A stretch of DNA of 64,000 bases from Scleroderma bovista (Eukaryota; Basidiomycota; Agaricomycetes; Boletales; Sclerodermataceae): NCBI GenBank assembly GCA_037178675.1, contig JAYMGJ010000380.1, positions 124,001 to 188,000 of the forward strand, in the 5' to 3' direction. This document shows, piece after piece, positions 52,265 through 64,000 of this stretch. A program made the position numbers and the translations under genes. Under the pieces are notes generated by a model. The model saw nothing but the letters and a program-made list of their open reading frames with translations. It searched no databases and had not been told where the DNA came from. The number at the start of each line of letters is the position of its first letter. Within the stretch, counting starts at the first letter, position 1.

Positions 52265-53240
52265 GGCCAAGAGGTCTCTGGTGACAGCGATGAGGAAACC
52301 TCGGACAATCTAAAGGTCCCCCATGCAGGTGATCTTGAGATTTTGGTCCAGAGCAACAGCTCTGGACACAGTGAATAGTACGTCATTTTCCTTGCCTCAT
52401 GGACTGATTGTGATTTGATACAGAGATATGAGTGCCCGGAATGTATTTTCGTTGTGTTTGATAGAAACTATGTACTACTCTCACCCTTGATTGTAACCCT
52501 TCTGTACTGGTTATCGGTTATCGGTCATCGATTTAAACATGCAGTGCGCATCGTGGCCAACACCCTCTGTCATATATCCCAACACTTGTCCACTGGCCCT
52601 GACCTTCGTCCATCATGGATCTGTCCAAAGTGAAGCACAGAGGGAAAAAGGTACGGGCTCCCATACTCGACCCATACTACTTGACCAAATGATGATACAC
52701 CATCTGACTACAGCAAATGAGCAAACCAGGCTCATGAAGCGGCCTCAATCCATCTCACATCTCTGATGCGATGCAAGTTGGTGTGGCCGCAGAATTTCCA
52801 CTGGATCCAGCATGAATCATATATCTGCCACTTGTTGCTACTGGGACCAAACCCTATGGTGGAGATACACACGCCACGGTCCCCACACTCCCCTGCCAGT
52901 CCCAGTCTGGATTCAAGGAATTACTATATGTTGGACCCAGCGGCTTTGTTGCTGCGGAAACTCAGACCAGCAGTGAATCTTATGGCCCTCCAGGTCCCTC
53001 TGGGTTTTCCCAGTGGGGCTATGCAACGAATCTCACCATCACAACACCCACCTCCAACCCATTGATTTCAACACCATCAACCCAAGTTTTGCCAACTCTT
53101 TGGGCTTTGAGCTGCCCCCAACCATATCCTCTCAGTCAAGTCCAGGAGGTGTTCGCATTCTCACCAGTATGTTGCGATGACACGGGATGTAACACAGCAG
53201 CAAGGGTTGGAGTTATCAGAGTCAGTGTCATGTTTTGTGT
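52265..53240. other. Decayed sequence with short coding-like pieces
   Basis: Near 52614 a frame begins MDLSKVKHRGKKVRAPILDP and stops at 52706. At 52855-53180 a Ser/Pro/Thr-rich frame (TVPTLPCQSQSGFKE, GPPGPSGFSQWG, FANSLGFELPPT) spans one or two shifts. These could be exons of one broken gene. I do not recognise it. Confidence 0.35.
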
Positions 53241-53300
53241 GATGACATGATTTGAGATCATTTCTTATGTTGGGACTATAAAAAATTTAACCTTTTTCTT
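53241..53300. repeat. MITE arm fragment
   Basis: GACATGATTTGAGATCATTT to AACCTTTTTCTTCT, part of the MITE terminal arm. Confidence 0.7.
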
Positions 53301-53369
53301 CTTGAGAAGGGGGTAGACCTGGTGGTGGCAGTGGTTGCTTGGGAACTGATGTCTCTGCTGCCAAGGGTG

Positions 53370-53558
53370 GGCAATGGTGGAGAAAGACAGGGGTTAGTCC
53401 TGAGGTGGAGATGGATGCAGTGACCAGAGTTGAGCTGGAATGCAGCTATGGGGCTGGAGATGACCAGACTAGATCCAGAGTAGCATCTATGGCTAAGGAG
53501 AGGTCAGGCAGGCCAAGGTTAGACCAGAGTTGTGACTGGGAAAAGCATGGATATGACA
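53370..53558 (-). repeat. LTR-D 5' fragment
   Basis: Minus-strand start TGTCATATCCATGC at 53558, matching the first 190 bp of LTR-D. Confidence 0.8.
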
Positions 53559-53819
53559 AGTTGATGACATTAGTGGGCCAATATCTGTCAGATATTTATG
53601 TGCCATGGTCAAGCACAATTGCTGCCCACAGGATAGCAATGTCATGACCAGCCACAAGCCTGTTCTGTTGTGATACATTTAGTGTTTGATCCATGGCAAT
53701 TATTTACATACTATAATGAAAACTGATGAATGCACATACTACATCCTTTTTGTCCTGGGTGTTCATATTCAAGATGATTGGAGATGCCATCTGCATCTGT
53801 TGGAAGGTTGAATCATGGG

Positions 53820-54049
53820 TGCTTTTTATTCAAAGAATCCACAAGGGTTCACTCTTGTTTCCAGTGTCAGAGATTGAAGAGAAAAGACTCTGGGCATGAA
53901 AATTTCATGTCTACAAACAAAGCAAACAAGAAGAAACAAAGATAAACACAGGCCACAAATCATGTGATGAACCTTGAAAGGAAATTGCTGGAGTAATCAT
54001 TAAAAACGTGTTCATAAGCCAACAAGTGCACAAACACCCAATATCAACA
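53820..54049 (-). repeat. Old LTR-F copy
   Basis: Clearly related to LTR-F along its length (CAGTGTCAGAGATTGAAG, ACAAACACCCAATATCAACA) but more diverged than the others. 53559-53819 holds nothing recognisable. Confidence 0.7.
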
Positions 54050-54410
54050 CCTTTTACCTTTGACAACCTTTCTTGGAACCACATCCTCAGTACCTTCACC
54101 ACTTTCCTTCTCCACACCAAAAACCTAGTGAGCATACTACTCCCACTTATTCTCCACCCTGTCCCAGCCCTCAAAGAGTTTATCATCATCCAATTCATTA
54201 TTAATGTTGTGCCTATGTGTTTCAGTAATAATATATGCAGCCACTAATCACACTTACAGGCCATACATAACATCACCTGCAGCACCTTTCCAAGTGGCCA
54301 TCACCACCACTCTAGCACCATATTGTTTTCACATTTCCTTTGAAACTTCACAGGCAAACTTTCAAACTTTTCCTTCCATGGTTCTATTTGTAATTCAGTA
54401 TCACACCACC
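54050..54410 (-). other. Decayed coding-like remnant
   Basis: The minus strand gives ATWKGAAGDVMYG, then ELDDDKLFEGWDRVENKWE, then VFGVEKESGEG across several stops. Codon pattern suggests a former protein; I do not recognise the family. Confidence 0.35.
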
Positions 54411-54413
54411 TGT

Positions 54414-55134
54414 CACTGCAAGCATTTCTCAATGTTTCATGACAAAACATTGTAAAAAAATAGAAGAAAGAGATACACTTTTATTTACAATTTTGTTCAA
54501 CAAAAAAGACAAATATGATACAGCATTATTTTTGTCATTTTTGTATCAAGACATGATTTGAGATCATTTGTTATGTTGGAACTATAAAATATTTAACCTT
54601 TTTCTTCTGCCTGTTCCTTGCAAAACAAATAAAGAAATGACAATGTAACTTTTCTCACAGTAAGCATTTTCAATTTTCTGCAGTGCAAAATTGAATCAAA
54701 AGACACTTTATTCCACAAAAATAAATGTTTAGGAAATATGCTATATGTTTTCAGTCATAACACTCTGGCCAGCCAATCAGCATCCAGGAACAATGATGTT
54801 TCTTGAAGGAAAATTTATTGTTTCTTTTAACATGTTTTCAAGAATAATTTGATATCTTATTTTTAATAACACATGCTGAAATACTTGCTATGAGAAAAGT
54901 TACATTGTCATTTCTTTATTTGTTTTGCAAGGAACAGGCAGAAGAAAAAGGTTAAATATTTTATAGTCCCAACATAACAAATGATCTCAAATCATGTCTT
55001 GATACAAAAATGACAAAAATAATGCTGTATCATATTTGTCTTTTTTGTTGAACAAAATTGTAAATAAAAGTGTATCTCTTTCTTCTATTTTTTTACAATG
55101 TTTTGTCATGAAACATTAGAAAATGCTTGCAGTG
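54414..55134. mobile_element. MITE, complete foldback copy (721 bp)
   Basis: Terminal inverted repeats of about 246 bp (54414-54659 and 54889-55134) are almost identical, starting CACTGCAAGCATTT. TGT lies on both sides (54411-54413, 55135-55137), the right one being the first bases of LTR-D. The central 230 bp has no coding capacity. A CACTA-type, transposase-dependent element is likely. Confidence 0.85.
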
Positions 55135-55683
55135 TGTCATATCCATACTTTTCCCAGTTGCAACTCTGGTCTAACCTTAGCCTGCCTGACCTCTCCTTAG
55201 TTATAGATGCAACTCTGGATCTAGTCTGACCATCTCCAGCCCCATAGCTGCACTCCAGCTCAACTCTAATCACTGTGTCCATCTCCACCTCAGGACTAAC
55301 CCCTGTCTTCCTCCAGACAGATCTGCAGTCTAACTTTGCCATGTCAAACCTATACCCACCACTAGTTGCTACTCCAGTCTCAGTCTGGCCACTCCCTTTG
55401 CCTGGTCCACAACCTAGCCCAACTTCAGATGGTACACCCATCTTCAGCTTAGGTCTGCTCCTGTTCCACTCCGCTTTCTCTGACAGGTCCACCAATAGCT
55501 TAGGATATTTCCATGTTAAACTCTAAACCTTCCTCCAACTACTCCACTCCTCCTCCACCTGCACACTCCCTTCACTCATGCATTCCCTCCACTCATGCAC
55601 TCCCTCTGCTCTTGCACTTCTTCTAGTCTCACTTCCTCTGGTCCTGGACATTGCTCTGGACTTCACTAATTTAAGTCCACCTC
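55135..55683 (+). repeat. LTR-D 5' half
   Basis: TGTCATATCCATAC onward, matching LTR-D until gypsy C2 begins at 55684. Confidence 0.85.
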
Positions 55684-56032
55684 TGTAATGGACCAACTTT
55701 TTATCTTATCTAATCTGCAATTAGATAGCATTTATCTTATCTACCTAGTCTAGACCTGTACCTCATGCTGTACATGCTGCCACCCTTGACATCATTACCC
55801 ATAGCCTTAGCTCCACAGTGATGTCATTACATAGCCTTTTACCTGCATGTAGCCTCATGGATAGCCTCACATAGCCCTCATGTATAGTAGTATATATATG
55901 CTGCTGCAATCCAGCACCCAGAGGCTCTCCATTTGAGCTCATCTTGGGTTTCTTGCTCTAGATACTCACATCCTGCTCCTCTCAGAGTCTTGCATGTTAG
56001 GGTCCTTGGTTCTTTTGCCTAGGGTCATCTCA
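55684..56032 (+). repeat. LTR-C, 5' LTR of gypsy C2
   Basis: 349 bp, TGTAATGGACC to GGTCATCTCA, TATATATATG near 55895. The leader that follows starts CCTCGGCTCGAATC. Confidence 0.88.
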
Positions 56033-56766
56033 CCTCGGCTCGAATCTAACCATCTCACTTTGCTCTATCACACGCTGTTCCCCAGCCTTATAAAGGGAAA
56101 CTATACCCGGACTCCAGGGTTAAGGAGCTTCTCTTTCACAACTTGCGTTTCATACATGGACAGCCTTTAGCACTGTTCCCGTAGTGCTTTTGCATTGGGA
56201 GTTTTTAGCACTGCTTCCTTTACATACTGTACACCAGCCCAGGGTCATGCCTGGTGTCTGAAGGTCAGTGCCCGTTCAGGAGTGGTTCGCAACCACAAGG
56301 CGATTGAGACATAGTTACCCCATAGTTCCTGCATCCATGCAGAGGTAGACCTATGATCTGCAGCCACTAGCCATTTATATTCTGCATAGCTGTGCCACTG
56401 CCCTGACCCGGTGAGAGCGACAGGCAAACAGAGTTTTATGCTGAGTTTAGTGGAACACCTGTGGGGATCTAGTCCCATATAGTCATACCCCTATGTTACC
56501 CCTTACCATTACCACCATACCTTACCAGTTTCCCTGCCATCTCATCAAAGCGCAACAGCAGTGCTTGGTGATCATTTATGGTCCCCGCCCTGTCACTGCC
56601 ACTGAGGCACAAACAAGGGAGTCGGCAGTTGAGGAAGAATACCAGTTTATCCACACCGTTGCCACCTACGGTCACCTTGTCAGCGACTTTGAAGTCCAAG
56701 TCCTCCTCAGCCTCCACCGTTCCCTTCCTGTCCCGCCCCTGCCAGACCTCCCTCTTGCTCGCTGCC

Positions 56767-59700
56767 TGTCAAGACCAGTTCTCCTCGATGATCTTACTAG
56801 GAGGTCCAGAGGTGCAGGGGACTAATGAGGAGGTAAGTCCAGACACTAGTAGGTGCTAGTTAGTGTGGAGAGTCAAGTCTGGGTCAAACGAACAAAGTCC
56901 GGGCACTAGAGAAGCACAGGGAGTAAGTCCGGGTTTTTGTGGAGTAAGTCCAGACCGCAGAAAAATGGTCCAGAGTTGAGTGCAGCTTGTCTGGAGTGAA
57001 GGATATCCCAGAGGTGGGATAAGTCCTGAGAGGTCTAGCATCAAGTCCGGGACAGAAATGGCTTTTGCCCTTGTGCAAGTGGGAGACTTGCTAGGATCAG
57101 ACATAGGACCAAGGGGACGAGATAGGACAGAGGCCACAGTTGGCCAGAGTTCAGGAGTTCAGGTGAACAGATGGATTAGAAGAGCATAGTGGGTAGTACA
57201 GAGTGGGGAGTATCTTAGTCGAGATTTGATCTAAGGATCTACTAGGCCGGAGTAAAGTAGTTTATATAGTAATGAGAACTAGGGTGAGTATATACGGTGA
57301 CAAGTAAACACCTTAGTTGGGACAAGGGATGGAGCAGAAACAGACAGGAAAATGTACAGGAAAATAAACCGGAGTGGGAGCAGACACAGGGAACTAGGAT
57401 TACAGGGATGACGGAGCAGATGCAGGGACAAGTAGGTAAAGGGAACTAGGTCGGAAGAGGACAAGTAAGGGTTGGAGATGTTAAGTCCGGAGTGATGTCC
57501 AGGACCGGAGGAAGTGGAACCAGAGGAAGTGGGACCAGTGTCACGCACCAAACAGGTTTGGTACAGTGAACATGGAAGATAACGCCTATATCGAATGATC
57601 CTTATGCGAAGGATAAGCACGACGGACCCTCATCGTAGCCATCTATTGCACGAGAACCGCCAAGAAGCAGAAGAAACTGAAGGAATAACGTCAATTGTGG
57701 TATGAGAAAGGAATGCACACGTCTGCAGTCCAACTCCCATACCAGAACGATCAAAGAAGCCGAAGAATTGATGGAGAAACGAAGGAGAAAGAGAAGAAAT
57801 GATTTTTAGTGCCCAAATGTCATTTTTAGGCGCCCAGTGCCGGCATTCCGATATTTTGAATAGCTCCATCGTTTCTGAAGCTATCAGGCATGTGACTATA
57901 CCGTCAGAGAGCCTAGAACGTGGTCTATCTGCCTGTCAAGTTTCGACGCAAATCCATTCATTTCCCACGGAGATATTCCCCCCGCAATCCAGACGTTCGC
58001 TTCATTGCTCACTATGGAGTCCGTATTTTCTCTGGATCATTTCTCTGCTATTGCTGCAGATCTCCACTATGTCCTGCTCTTAGGACAGCCTCTCCCAGAG
58101 TTCCCGTGCACTCCCTGGCACATATCTTCCCAGCCTGCTCCCTCAGTCCCTCTCGTTCTCGGTCAGTGCATTCTCCTTGTCAGTCCTGCGTCAAGGACAT
58201 ACTTTGGTCATCTTAGGTCTATTGTCAAGCTTGAGAAGTCTTCTCTGGTCGTCTCTGTGTCCCCTGAGCCCTCAGCCTATGGTCCCTTCCTCCCAGATAC
58301 TTGCCATGTCCATCTTCCTCTGTCGTTCGTCTCACTTCCCTGGATGCGTCGAATTCAGTACTCTATCCGCTTCCCTACTTTCAGATGACGTCCCCCAGCA
58401 CCATAACAGTTATTCCCCCACTTTATAGTACTATTAGGAAGAAGAACCCTCTCTCGTTCTTTCCCAGAAGAGAGCTCATCAAGGGAGCCCATGGTTGCGC
58501 TTCAGCGGCACTAGAACACATGCACTATACCTTAGTGTATGCTGACCCCCCAAAAGACCTCTGGACCCCTGGTACCCTTCTTGTGGCTGTTTTGTCTCGG
58601 ATCAATCCTCCTATTAATCTCAGATCTTCCCCATTGTTGTCCCATCAAATTCCTGATGGTACACAGCCCCCCATCAAACTTCTTAGGCTGTGCATCAATG
58701 ACTCCTTCTGCTGTGCAGTGACTCATCCCTTGCTTACTGATGCTCTCTTGTCATCAGTATTACTCTATCCCTTTCGCATTTTTGGTATATTACTCAGCTG
58801 ATGACTCACTCCCTTACCAATCAATCTTGTCATGCAGCTTACTCATTCCTTTACTCAGCAGCTTATTCATGCTTCCTATGCTTACTCATTCCTGCTTATC
58901 CCTTGCTTACTGATCACTTACAAACCCCTTACAAAGCTCTTACCAATCCCTTACCAATCCTTGACACATTCTGCTTACTCCCTTCTCTTTTTGTACTTTA
59001 ATGCTGTGCCCCCCCATGTATTTAAACCCCTGGGCTCAGCCCAGTGAAAAGACCCAATTGCACGAAATTATCCCTCTCTCAGACTCTCTCAATCAGTATC
59101 CCTTCAGTCTTTGAGTCCTTGTAGGCTTCAGTGAAGGTCTAAAGGCTCAATATTGTCAAGTTTATTCAAGTTATTCAAGATCTATTCTTTATACTAGGCT
59201 CAAGTGGAGTCTAGGCTTCATACCAGTCAATCTTCCTCGCCTCTGGACATCAGAGGCATTCCTGCCCCTTTGCTGCACCAACCTCTAGGTGTAGTATCAC
59301 TACTTCAGTCTCTGTCAGCCCAATCCCCACTTTGACACTTCCTAGGCTTTAGGAAGAGTCCAGACCCCTGACCCCTTCATCATCTATTGCTCCTGTACCC
59401 CAGGAGTATCCTGCATCATCGTCTGCTTCACCCTGTTGGTGTAGATCCCCTTCCCCCCTCCTCAGCACATCCTCTCTGGACACCGCAGAGGTAAACCACC
59501 ACTTGCACTTTTTCGTAGTCCTTTGTTGGTGTTGTGTTTGGGTTATCACTCCGACCCAAATCCACACTTTGACTCACACTGGAGGAAGTGCAAGAGTGGA
59601 GGGAGTGTACAAGTGGAGGGAGTGTACAAGCAGAGGGAGTGTACAGCTGGAGGAAGGGTGGAGTAGCCGGAGGAAGGTCCAGAGTTGGACATGGAAATGT

Positions 59701-60070
59701 CCAAGGTCATTGGTGGACCTGACAGAGGGAGTGGAGCAGAACAGGAGCAGACCTGAGCCAGAGTTGGATGTACCATCTGGAGTTGGGCTATGTTGCAGAC
59801 AAGACCAAGGGAGTGGCCAGACTGAAACCAGAGTAGCAACTAATGGTAAGTACAGGTCCAACATGGAGGAGTTAGACTGCGGATCTGTCTGCAGGAAGAC
59901 AGGGGTTAGTCCTGCGGTGGAGATGGATGTAGTGACCAGAGTTGAGCTGGAGTGCAGCTATGGGGCTGGAGATGGCCGGACTAGATCCAGAGTTGTGTCT
60001 ATGCCTAAGGAGAGGTCAGCTGGGCCAGGGTTAGACTGGAGTTGTGACTGGGAAAAGTATGGATATGACA
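56767..60070 (-). repeat. LTR-D copy in gypsy C2 leader, split by a 2-kb insert
   Basis: Plus-strand TGTCAAGACCAG to GGATATGACA. About 1.26 kb without the insert. It divides the leader between CTTGCTCGCTGCC and CCGCTGCACATTCC; gypsy C1 reads through this point. The flanking pentamers are not clearly equal. Confidence 0.85.
57539..59577. mobile_element. Unclassified insert inside LTR-D (2,039 bp)
   Basis: Begins TGTCACGCACC and ends GACTCAC, flanked by ACCAG and ACTGG, each one transition from the ACCGG of LTR-D. The plus strand has overlapping frames of 94 to 166 codons (57799-58801), for example MESVFSLDHFSAIAADLHYV, that match no family I know. The last 570 bp hold a TATTTAAA signal (near 59020) and long pyrimidine stretches. 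It could be a large solo LTR or a mini-element with a gene. Type uncertain. Confidence 0.45.
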
Positions 60071-60177
60071 CCGCTGCACATTCCGTTCCTCACACCTCCG
60101 ACCAGTTCAGAAGAGGCCCACCCCCTACTCTAGTCTCTGCACCTATTAGTTCGTCATAGCAGACCTCAACCAGCTCC

Positions 60178-61170
60178 TTGCCCAACTTGTCCAAAGGGCA
60201 AATCAATCTCCAGGCCCATATTGCGGCCCTTGCAGCTGCACAGCCTCAGCCTGCACTGCCGCCACACAAGAAGGGGGTCATGCATCCCAGGAGTTACAAT
60301 GGCTCCCCGCAGAAGTTCCAAGAATGGTGGTCCAAGATCAAGGTCTGGATGCAGATTTCCATGGAGGGTGCGATGGATGCACAGGTCACTGCAGCAGTTC
60401 TGTCTAGGCTCAGTGGCCCAAAGGCTGGTCAGTGGGCTCAGGTCCGCCTGGACGGCTGCATGGCAGCAGTGCACACCCTCACCAGCGCCCTGCCCATTCT
60501 GGCAGGGCAACCTCCGCATCCGCCAGCCTGGCCTGCTTGGGATGACTTTGTCGAGAAAATAGAAAGGTTCTTTCTCCCTGGAAACAACACCGAGTGGGCA
60601 CATGCCCAACTTCTCTGCCTTCAGCAGGGCCCTAGGCAGCGAATCAACGACTTCTTGGCGCAGTTCGAGGCGCTCAAGAATCAAAGTGGGTGTGTGGACC
60701 AGTATGCCCATGACCTCCTCGAACACCCACTCCAGAGGAAACTCTTGGAGCAAATTTACTTGCAGAACATGAACCAGGACACCTACGTCCAACTTGCGGC
60801 CTCCACTCGTGAAATGGGAAGAGCACAGGAGCTCTTCTTAATAAACACACAGTCTCAAGGTTCAGCCTGCTATTACCAGGGCCAAAATTATTTGTCTTTG
60901 GCTGCATCAGGGAGTGGTACCCCTATGGATGGTACCCCTATGGATATAGGTGCCATCAAGACAAACCAGCAAAGGGGTAAAGGGCCCCAATGCTACAACT
61001 GCCAATTATTTGGCCACATCGCACGTGAGTGCACAAAGCAACACCACCCTCGTCATGGGCCACGGCAAGCACGGGCAGCACAGGCCCAGCCAGAGGATGA
61101 CTGGCTAAACGCAGTGTGGGGAATGATGTTTGCAGAAATGCAGGTGTTTTTCAGAGATTTAAAAGATTAG
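60178..61170 (+). pseudogene. Gypsy C2 gag, start codon lost
   Basis: One open frame of 330 codons through gag (NGSPQKFQEWWSKIKVWM, FLPGNNTEWAHAQLLC, INDFLAQFEALKNQ) and the zinc knuckle CYNCQLFGHIAREC (near residue 275). Compared with C1, the original ATG is ATA at 60157 and one extra base follows, so the first native residues are out of frame and the next Met (60178) would be used. A tandem GTPMDGTPMD repeat near 60920 is specific to this copy. This copy shows that gag and the knuckle are naturally one frame. Confidence 0.85.
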
Positions 61171-64000
61171 AGAGTGAGGACATGTCGGGCACCCTCACTC
61201 TTGAGTCTTCTTTGGACTTAGCAGTATGCATTCTGGACTACAGACTATCTCGTGCTACTACTCCTGTTGTACAGGAAATATTTAAATATTGCATTGCTTT
61301 GTTACATACTAAAATTTGTAAAACACACAAAAAAGTGTCTTCTGTGGTTTCTCCCATTTCTGTTTCTCCTTCTCACTACTTGGTTTTGTCTGTTGATACT
61401 GTGGACTGCAATTTGAACTGTTCAGTACCTTCTAAGGGGGTCCCTGCAAAGGGTTCAGTGCTGGAAGTAAAATCAAGCGTGCTTAATTCCTGGTTGAATA
61501 AAAATATTCTTTCTCCTTCTTTGGCATCTAAGGAACCAGAAAGTCCCACCAGTAACTTGGAAGTTTCTATGGACTTATGAAGGTCCTTCACAATGGAACG
61601 TGAAGTGACAGTACCAGTCCACATCCACAGGCCCCTTAAAACTATTGAAGTAGACGCCTTGCTAGACAGTGGCGCTACTGGTTGCTTTTTTGACAAGAGC
61701 TGGGCTCTTGGTAGACGTTTGCAGTTATCTAAGCTGGTGAAACCCATCCCTGTGCTTAACGTAGATGGCACTAGGAATCAGGAGGGTGACATCACCCATT
61801 ATGTATTGCTTACAGTCAGTATTGGGAGACACACTGAAAAGCTGTGGGGTGCCATAACATGCCTTGGAAAAGTTCCACTTATCCTTGGCCACACCTGGCT
61901 TCAGAAGCATAACCCCAATATACATTGGGTTTCCGGCAAAGTTAATTTAACTTGGTGTCCTCCAGAGTGCAAGTCACTCTTAGAAACACGCTTTGCTAAG
62001 TTATTACAGGAGAATGAGTCCCAGAAAACTTGGGTGCAAGCTTTGAAAGCTCATGAATCGAGGGTCACTATCGATGAGTTGACCCTAGAAGAAGCCCAGA
62101 AGCAGGTGCCTAAAGAATACTGGGAGTTCTTAGACATATTTAGTAAAAGGTTGTCAGAGCGCATGTCGCTAAGGAAACCTTGGGATCATGGAATTGATCT
62201 GACAAGCTCAAGGGTTGTAAGCTCTTCACGAAGATGGATCTTCATTGGGGCTATAACAATGTGAGGATTTGCAAAGGCAATGAGTGGAAAGCAGCGTTTG
62301 TAATGCACAAGGGGGCTTTCAAGCCATTAGTTATGTATTTTGGTCTCTGTAACTCACCCACAACATTCCAAAAGATGATGAATGAGATATTCCATGATAT
62401 GTTGGATGTCTGCGTGGTGTACATTGATGACCTTATGATATTTACGAACACAGACAATCACGAAAAGCATGATAGGATCGTGCTGGAAGTTTTGAAACGT
62501 TTATGTGATAATGATCTTTACGTTAAACCCAAGAAGTGTTGCTTCAGAGTCACCGAAGTCAATTTCCTCGGTATGATTATTTCACATGATGGGATCAAAA
62601 TGGACCCTGAAAAAGTTAATGCTATTTTGAAGTGGCCAGAGCCAACGAATGTAAAGCAGGTTTGCATGTTTTTAGGTCTTGACAACTTCTATAGACGCTT
62701 CATTAAAGATTATGCAATCATGGCTAGGCCCATGATGGACCTTACGTGTAAAGACACTGTATTTAACTTCAGAAAAAAGGAACACACTGGGTTTGAAGCT
62801 TTGAAAGCCGCATTTACTCGTGCTCTGGTACTTCAGTACCCTGATCAAGATCGCAAATTCTGCCTGGAAACAGATGCATCTGAGTTCACCATCAGGGGAG
62901 TGATATCCGTGAAGTGTGAAGATGGTGAATTCAGACACGTCGCGTACATGTCACATTCCATGACACCTCCCGAACAAAATTATCCTATTCATGACAAAGA
63001 GATGCTGGCCATCATAAAAGCAACTGAGGCCTGGTGCCATTATCTTGAGGCCACTCCTTATGTCTTTGAGATATATATGGACCATCATAATTTAATGTAC
63101 TTTACGAAGTCGCAGAACCTCTCTAAGCGCCAAGCACACTGGCAGATGTGCATGATGCACTTTAACTACTCGTTAATTTATAAAAAGGGAACCCAGATGC
63201 ACATTGCAGATCCGCTTAGTAGGCGATCAGACCATTATGTATCTAGTTCCGAAGACAACAAGGATCAGGTCCTGTTGAATCCAGTATCTATTAAGCTGAT
63301 CAACGTCACTGATCAGACTTACAAAGAGTGACAGTCGCTCATTACGAACTTTCACGACAGTCCTGTTGCTGGGCATAAAGGATTAAAAGCTCCATATAAT
63401 GTGCTCAGGAAGCATTATTCTTGAAAAGGGATGAAAGAGCAGATTCAGACCTACGTAAAGCACTGTCAAAAGTGCCAACAGTCCAAGGTGTTGAATCAAA
63501 AGACTTCTGGAAGTCTTGTTCCCCTCCCTACCCCTAGTGGCCCACGGCTTGACATCACAATGGACTCCCATCTTCTGTTGTGTCTGACCATGGATCAGTC
63601 TTTGCGAGCAACTTCCTGGGGGAGTTGTATAGACTTTTAGGCATAAAAAGGAAGATGTCTATGACATTTCATCCTCAAACCGATGGTCAAACGGAGCAGT
63701 TGAACTGCGAAATTAATCAGTATCTCCGAACCTATGTAAACGATTGTCAGAACGAATGGGCTAAATGGATCAAGATTGCTCAGTTCATTTGGAACAACAC
63801 GGTTTCGGAAGTCACTACTGATTCCCCGTTTGGAATTACCTGGAGTTACTCCTCTAGGATGGGTGTTGACCCTGTAGAGACAGTAGCCCCAACAGCTAAG
63901 GACTTTGCCACCATATTTAATAAAGTTGTTGAGTCTTCTGAGAAGGCTAAACATAATATGAAGCTTCAGGCGGATAAGCACAGAAATCCTGCCTCAGACT
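61116..64000 (+). pseudogene. Gypsy C2 pol with two internal deletions, partial
   Basis: Linker frame 61116-61580 ends in TGA, protease follows (ALLDSGATGCFFDKSWAL near 61660). At about 62198 a deletion of roughly 250 bp removes the N-terminal part of reverse transcriptase. The frame 62234-63331 then encodes the rest (YIDDLMIF near 62430) and RNase H (LETDASEFTIRG). A TGA before the integrase matches that of C1 (QSLI context). Integrase has a TGA near 63424 and lost about 165 bp at 63568, including the first catalytic Asp region (VVDRFSK of C1). The TDGQTEQLN block near 63690 remains. The chromodomain would lie past 64000. Confidence 0.87.

Larger units (their letters stand above)
55684..64000 (+). 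mobile_element. Gypsy C2, runs off the window end
   Basis: Second copy of the C family: 5' LTR-C, leader (56033-60177, interrupted by LTR-D), gag, pol. Most of pol is present with internal deletions. The right end lies beyond 64000, so no target duplication can be tested. Confidence 0.88.

Overview
The window is a nested transposable-element (TE) region of a filamentous fungus, most probably a mushroom-forming basidiomycete (Agaricomycete). This is inferred from the TE families: chromodomain-bearing Ty3/gypsy elements, Ty1/copia elements using a half-tRNA primer, a two-gene PIF/Harbinger transposon, and hAT-like and Plavaka-like transposase fragments, with short introns. I see no intact host housekeeping gene. 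Almost every stretch over 300 bp is an LTR, an internal TE region or a decayed remnant.

Repeat families are named here for reference. LTR-A (626 bp) and LTR-C (about 350-380 bp) belong to gypsy elements; LTR-B (about 615 bp), LTR-D (about 1.24 kb) and LTR-E are known mostly as solo copies. LTR-F (about 225-280 bp) and LTR-G (287 bp) belong to two copia lineages. A small element of 536 bp (two 175-bp LTRs, 186-bp interior, no coding capacity) is called TRIM. A foldback DNA transposon with CACTG ends is called MITE.

Layout: 1-9.4 kb holds a decayed hAT-like gene, solo LTRs nested in each other, a MITE split by LTR-E which is split by LTR-D, and the tail of a copia-G element. 9.4-13.5 kb is copia F1. 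13.8-16.1 kb is a gypsy gag-protease fragment cut by four insertions. 16.2-22.7 kb is copia F2 (minus strand) with two TRIM insertions and a chimeric LTR-F/TRIM 5' end. 22.7-28.4 kb is gypsy C1. 28.5-33.2 kb is copia F3, complete with near-identical LTRs. 34.1-47.7 kb is one LTR-A copy blown apart by a PIF/Harbinger element (itself hit by a TRIM) and by a rearranged gypsy-A insertion. 47.9-49.0 kb is a decayed Cys-cluster gene. 49.1-55.7 kb is fragments, an LTR-A containing a solo LTR-B, and a complete MITE. 55.7 kb to the end is gypsy C2, interrupted by LTR-D, which carries an unclassified 2-kb insert.

The most interesting item is the TRIM. Its LTR carries a 73-nt tRNA-like unit with perfect A and B boxes and a TTTT terminator. 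Its primer-binding site matches that of copia F, an anticodon-loop (half) initiator-tRNA-Met site. One copia copy has a TRIM interior and LTR spliced in exactly at that shared site. This suggests a Pol III-promoter LTR mini-element, comparable to plant Cassandra, mobilised by copia F. Many insertions are proven by exact target-site duplications (TSDs), so insertion order can be reconstructed.
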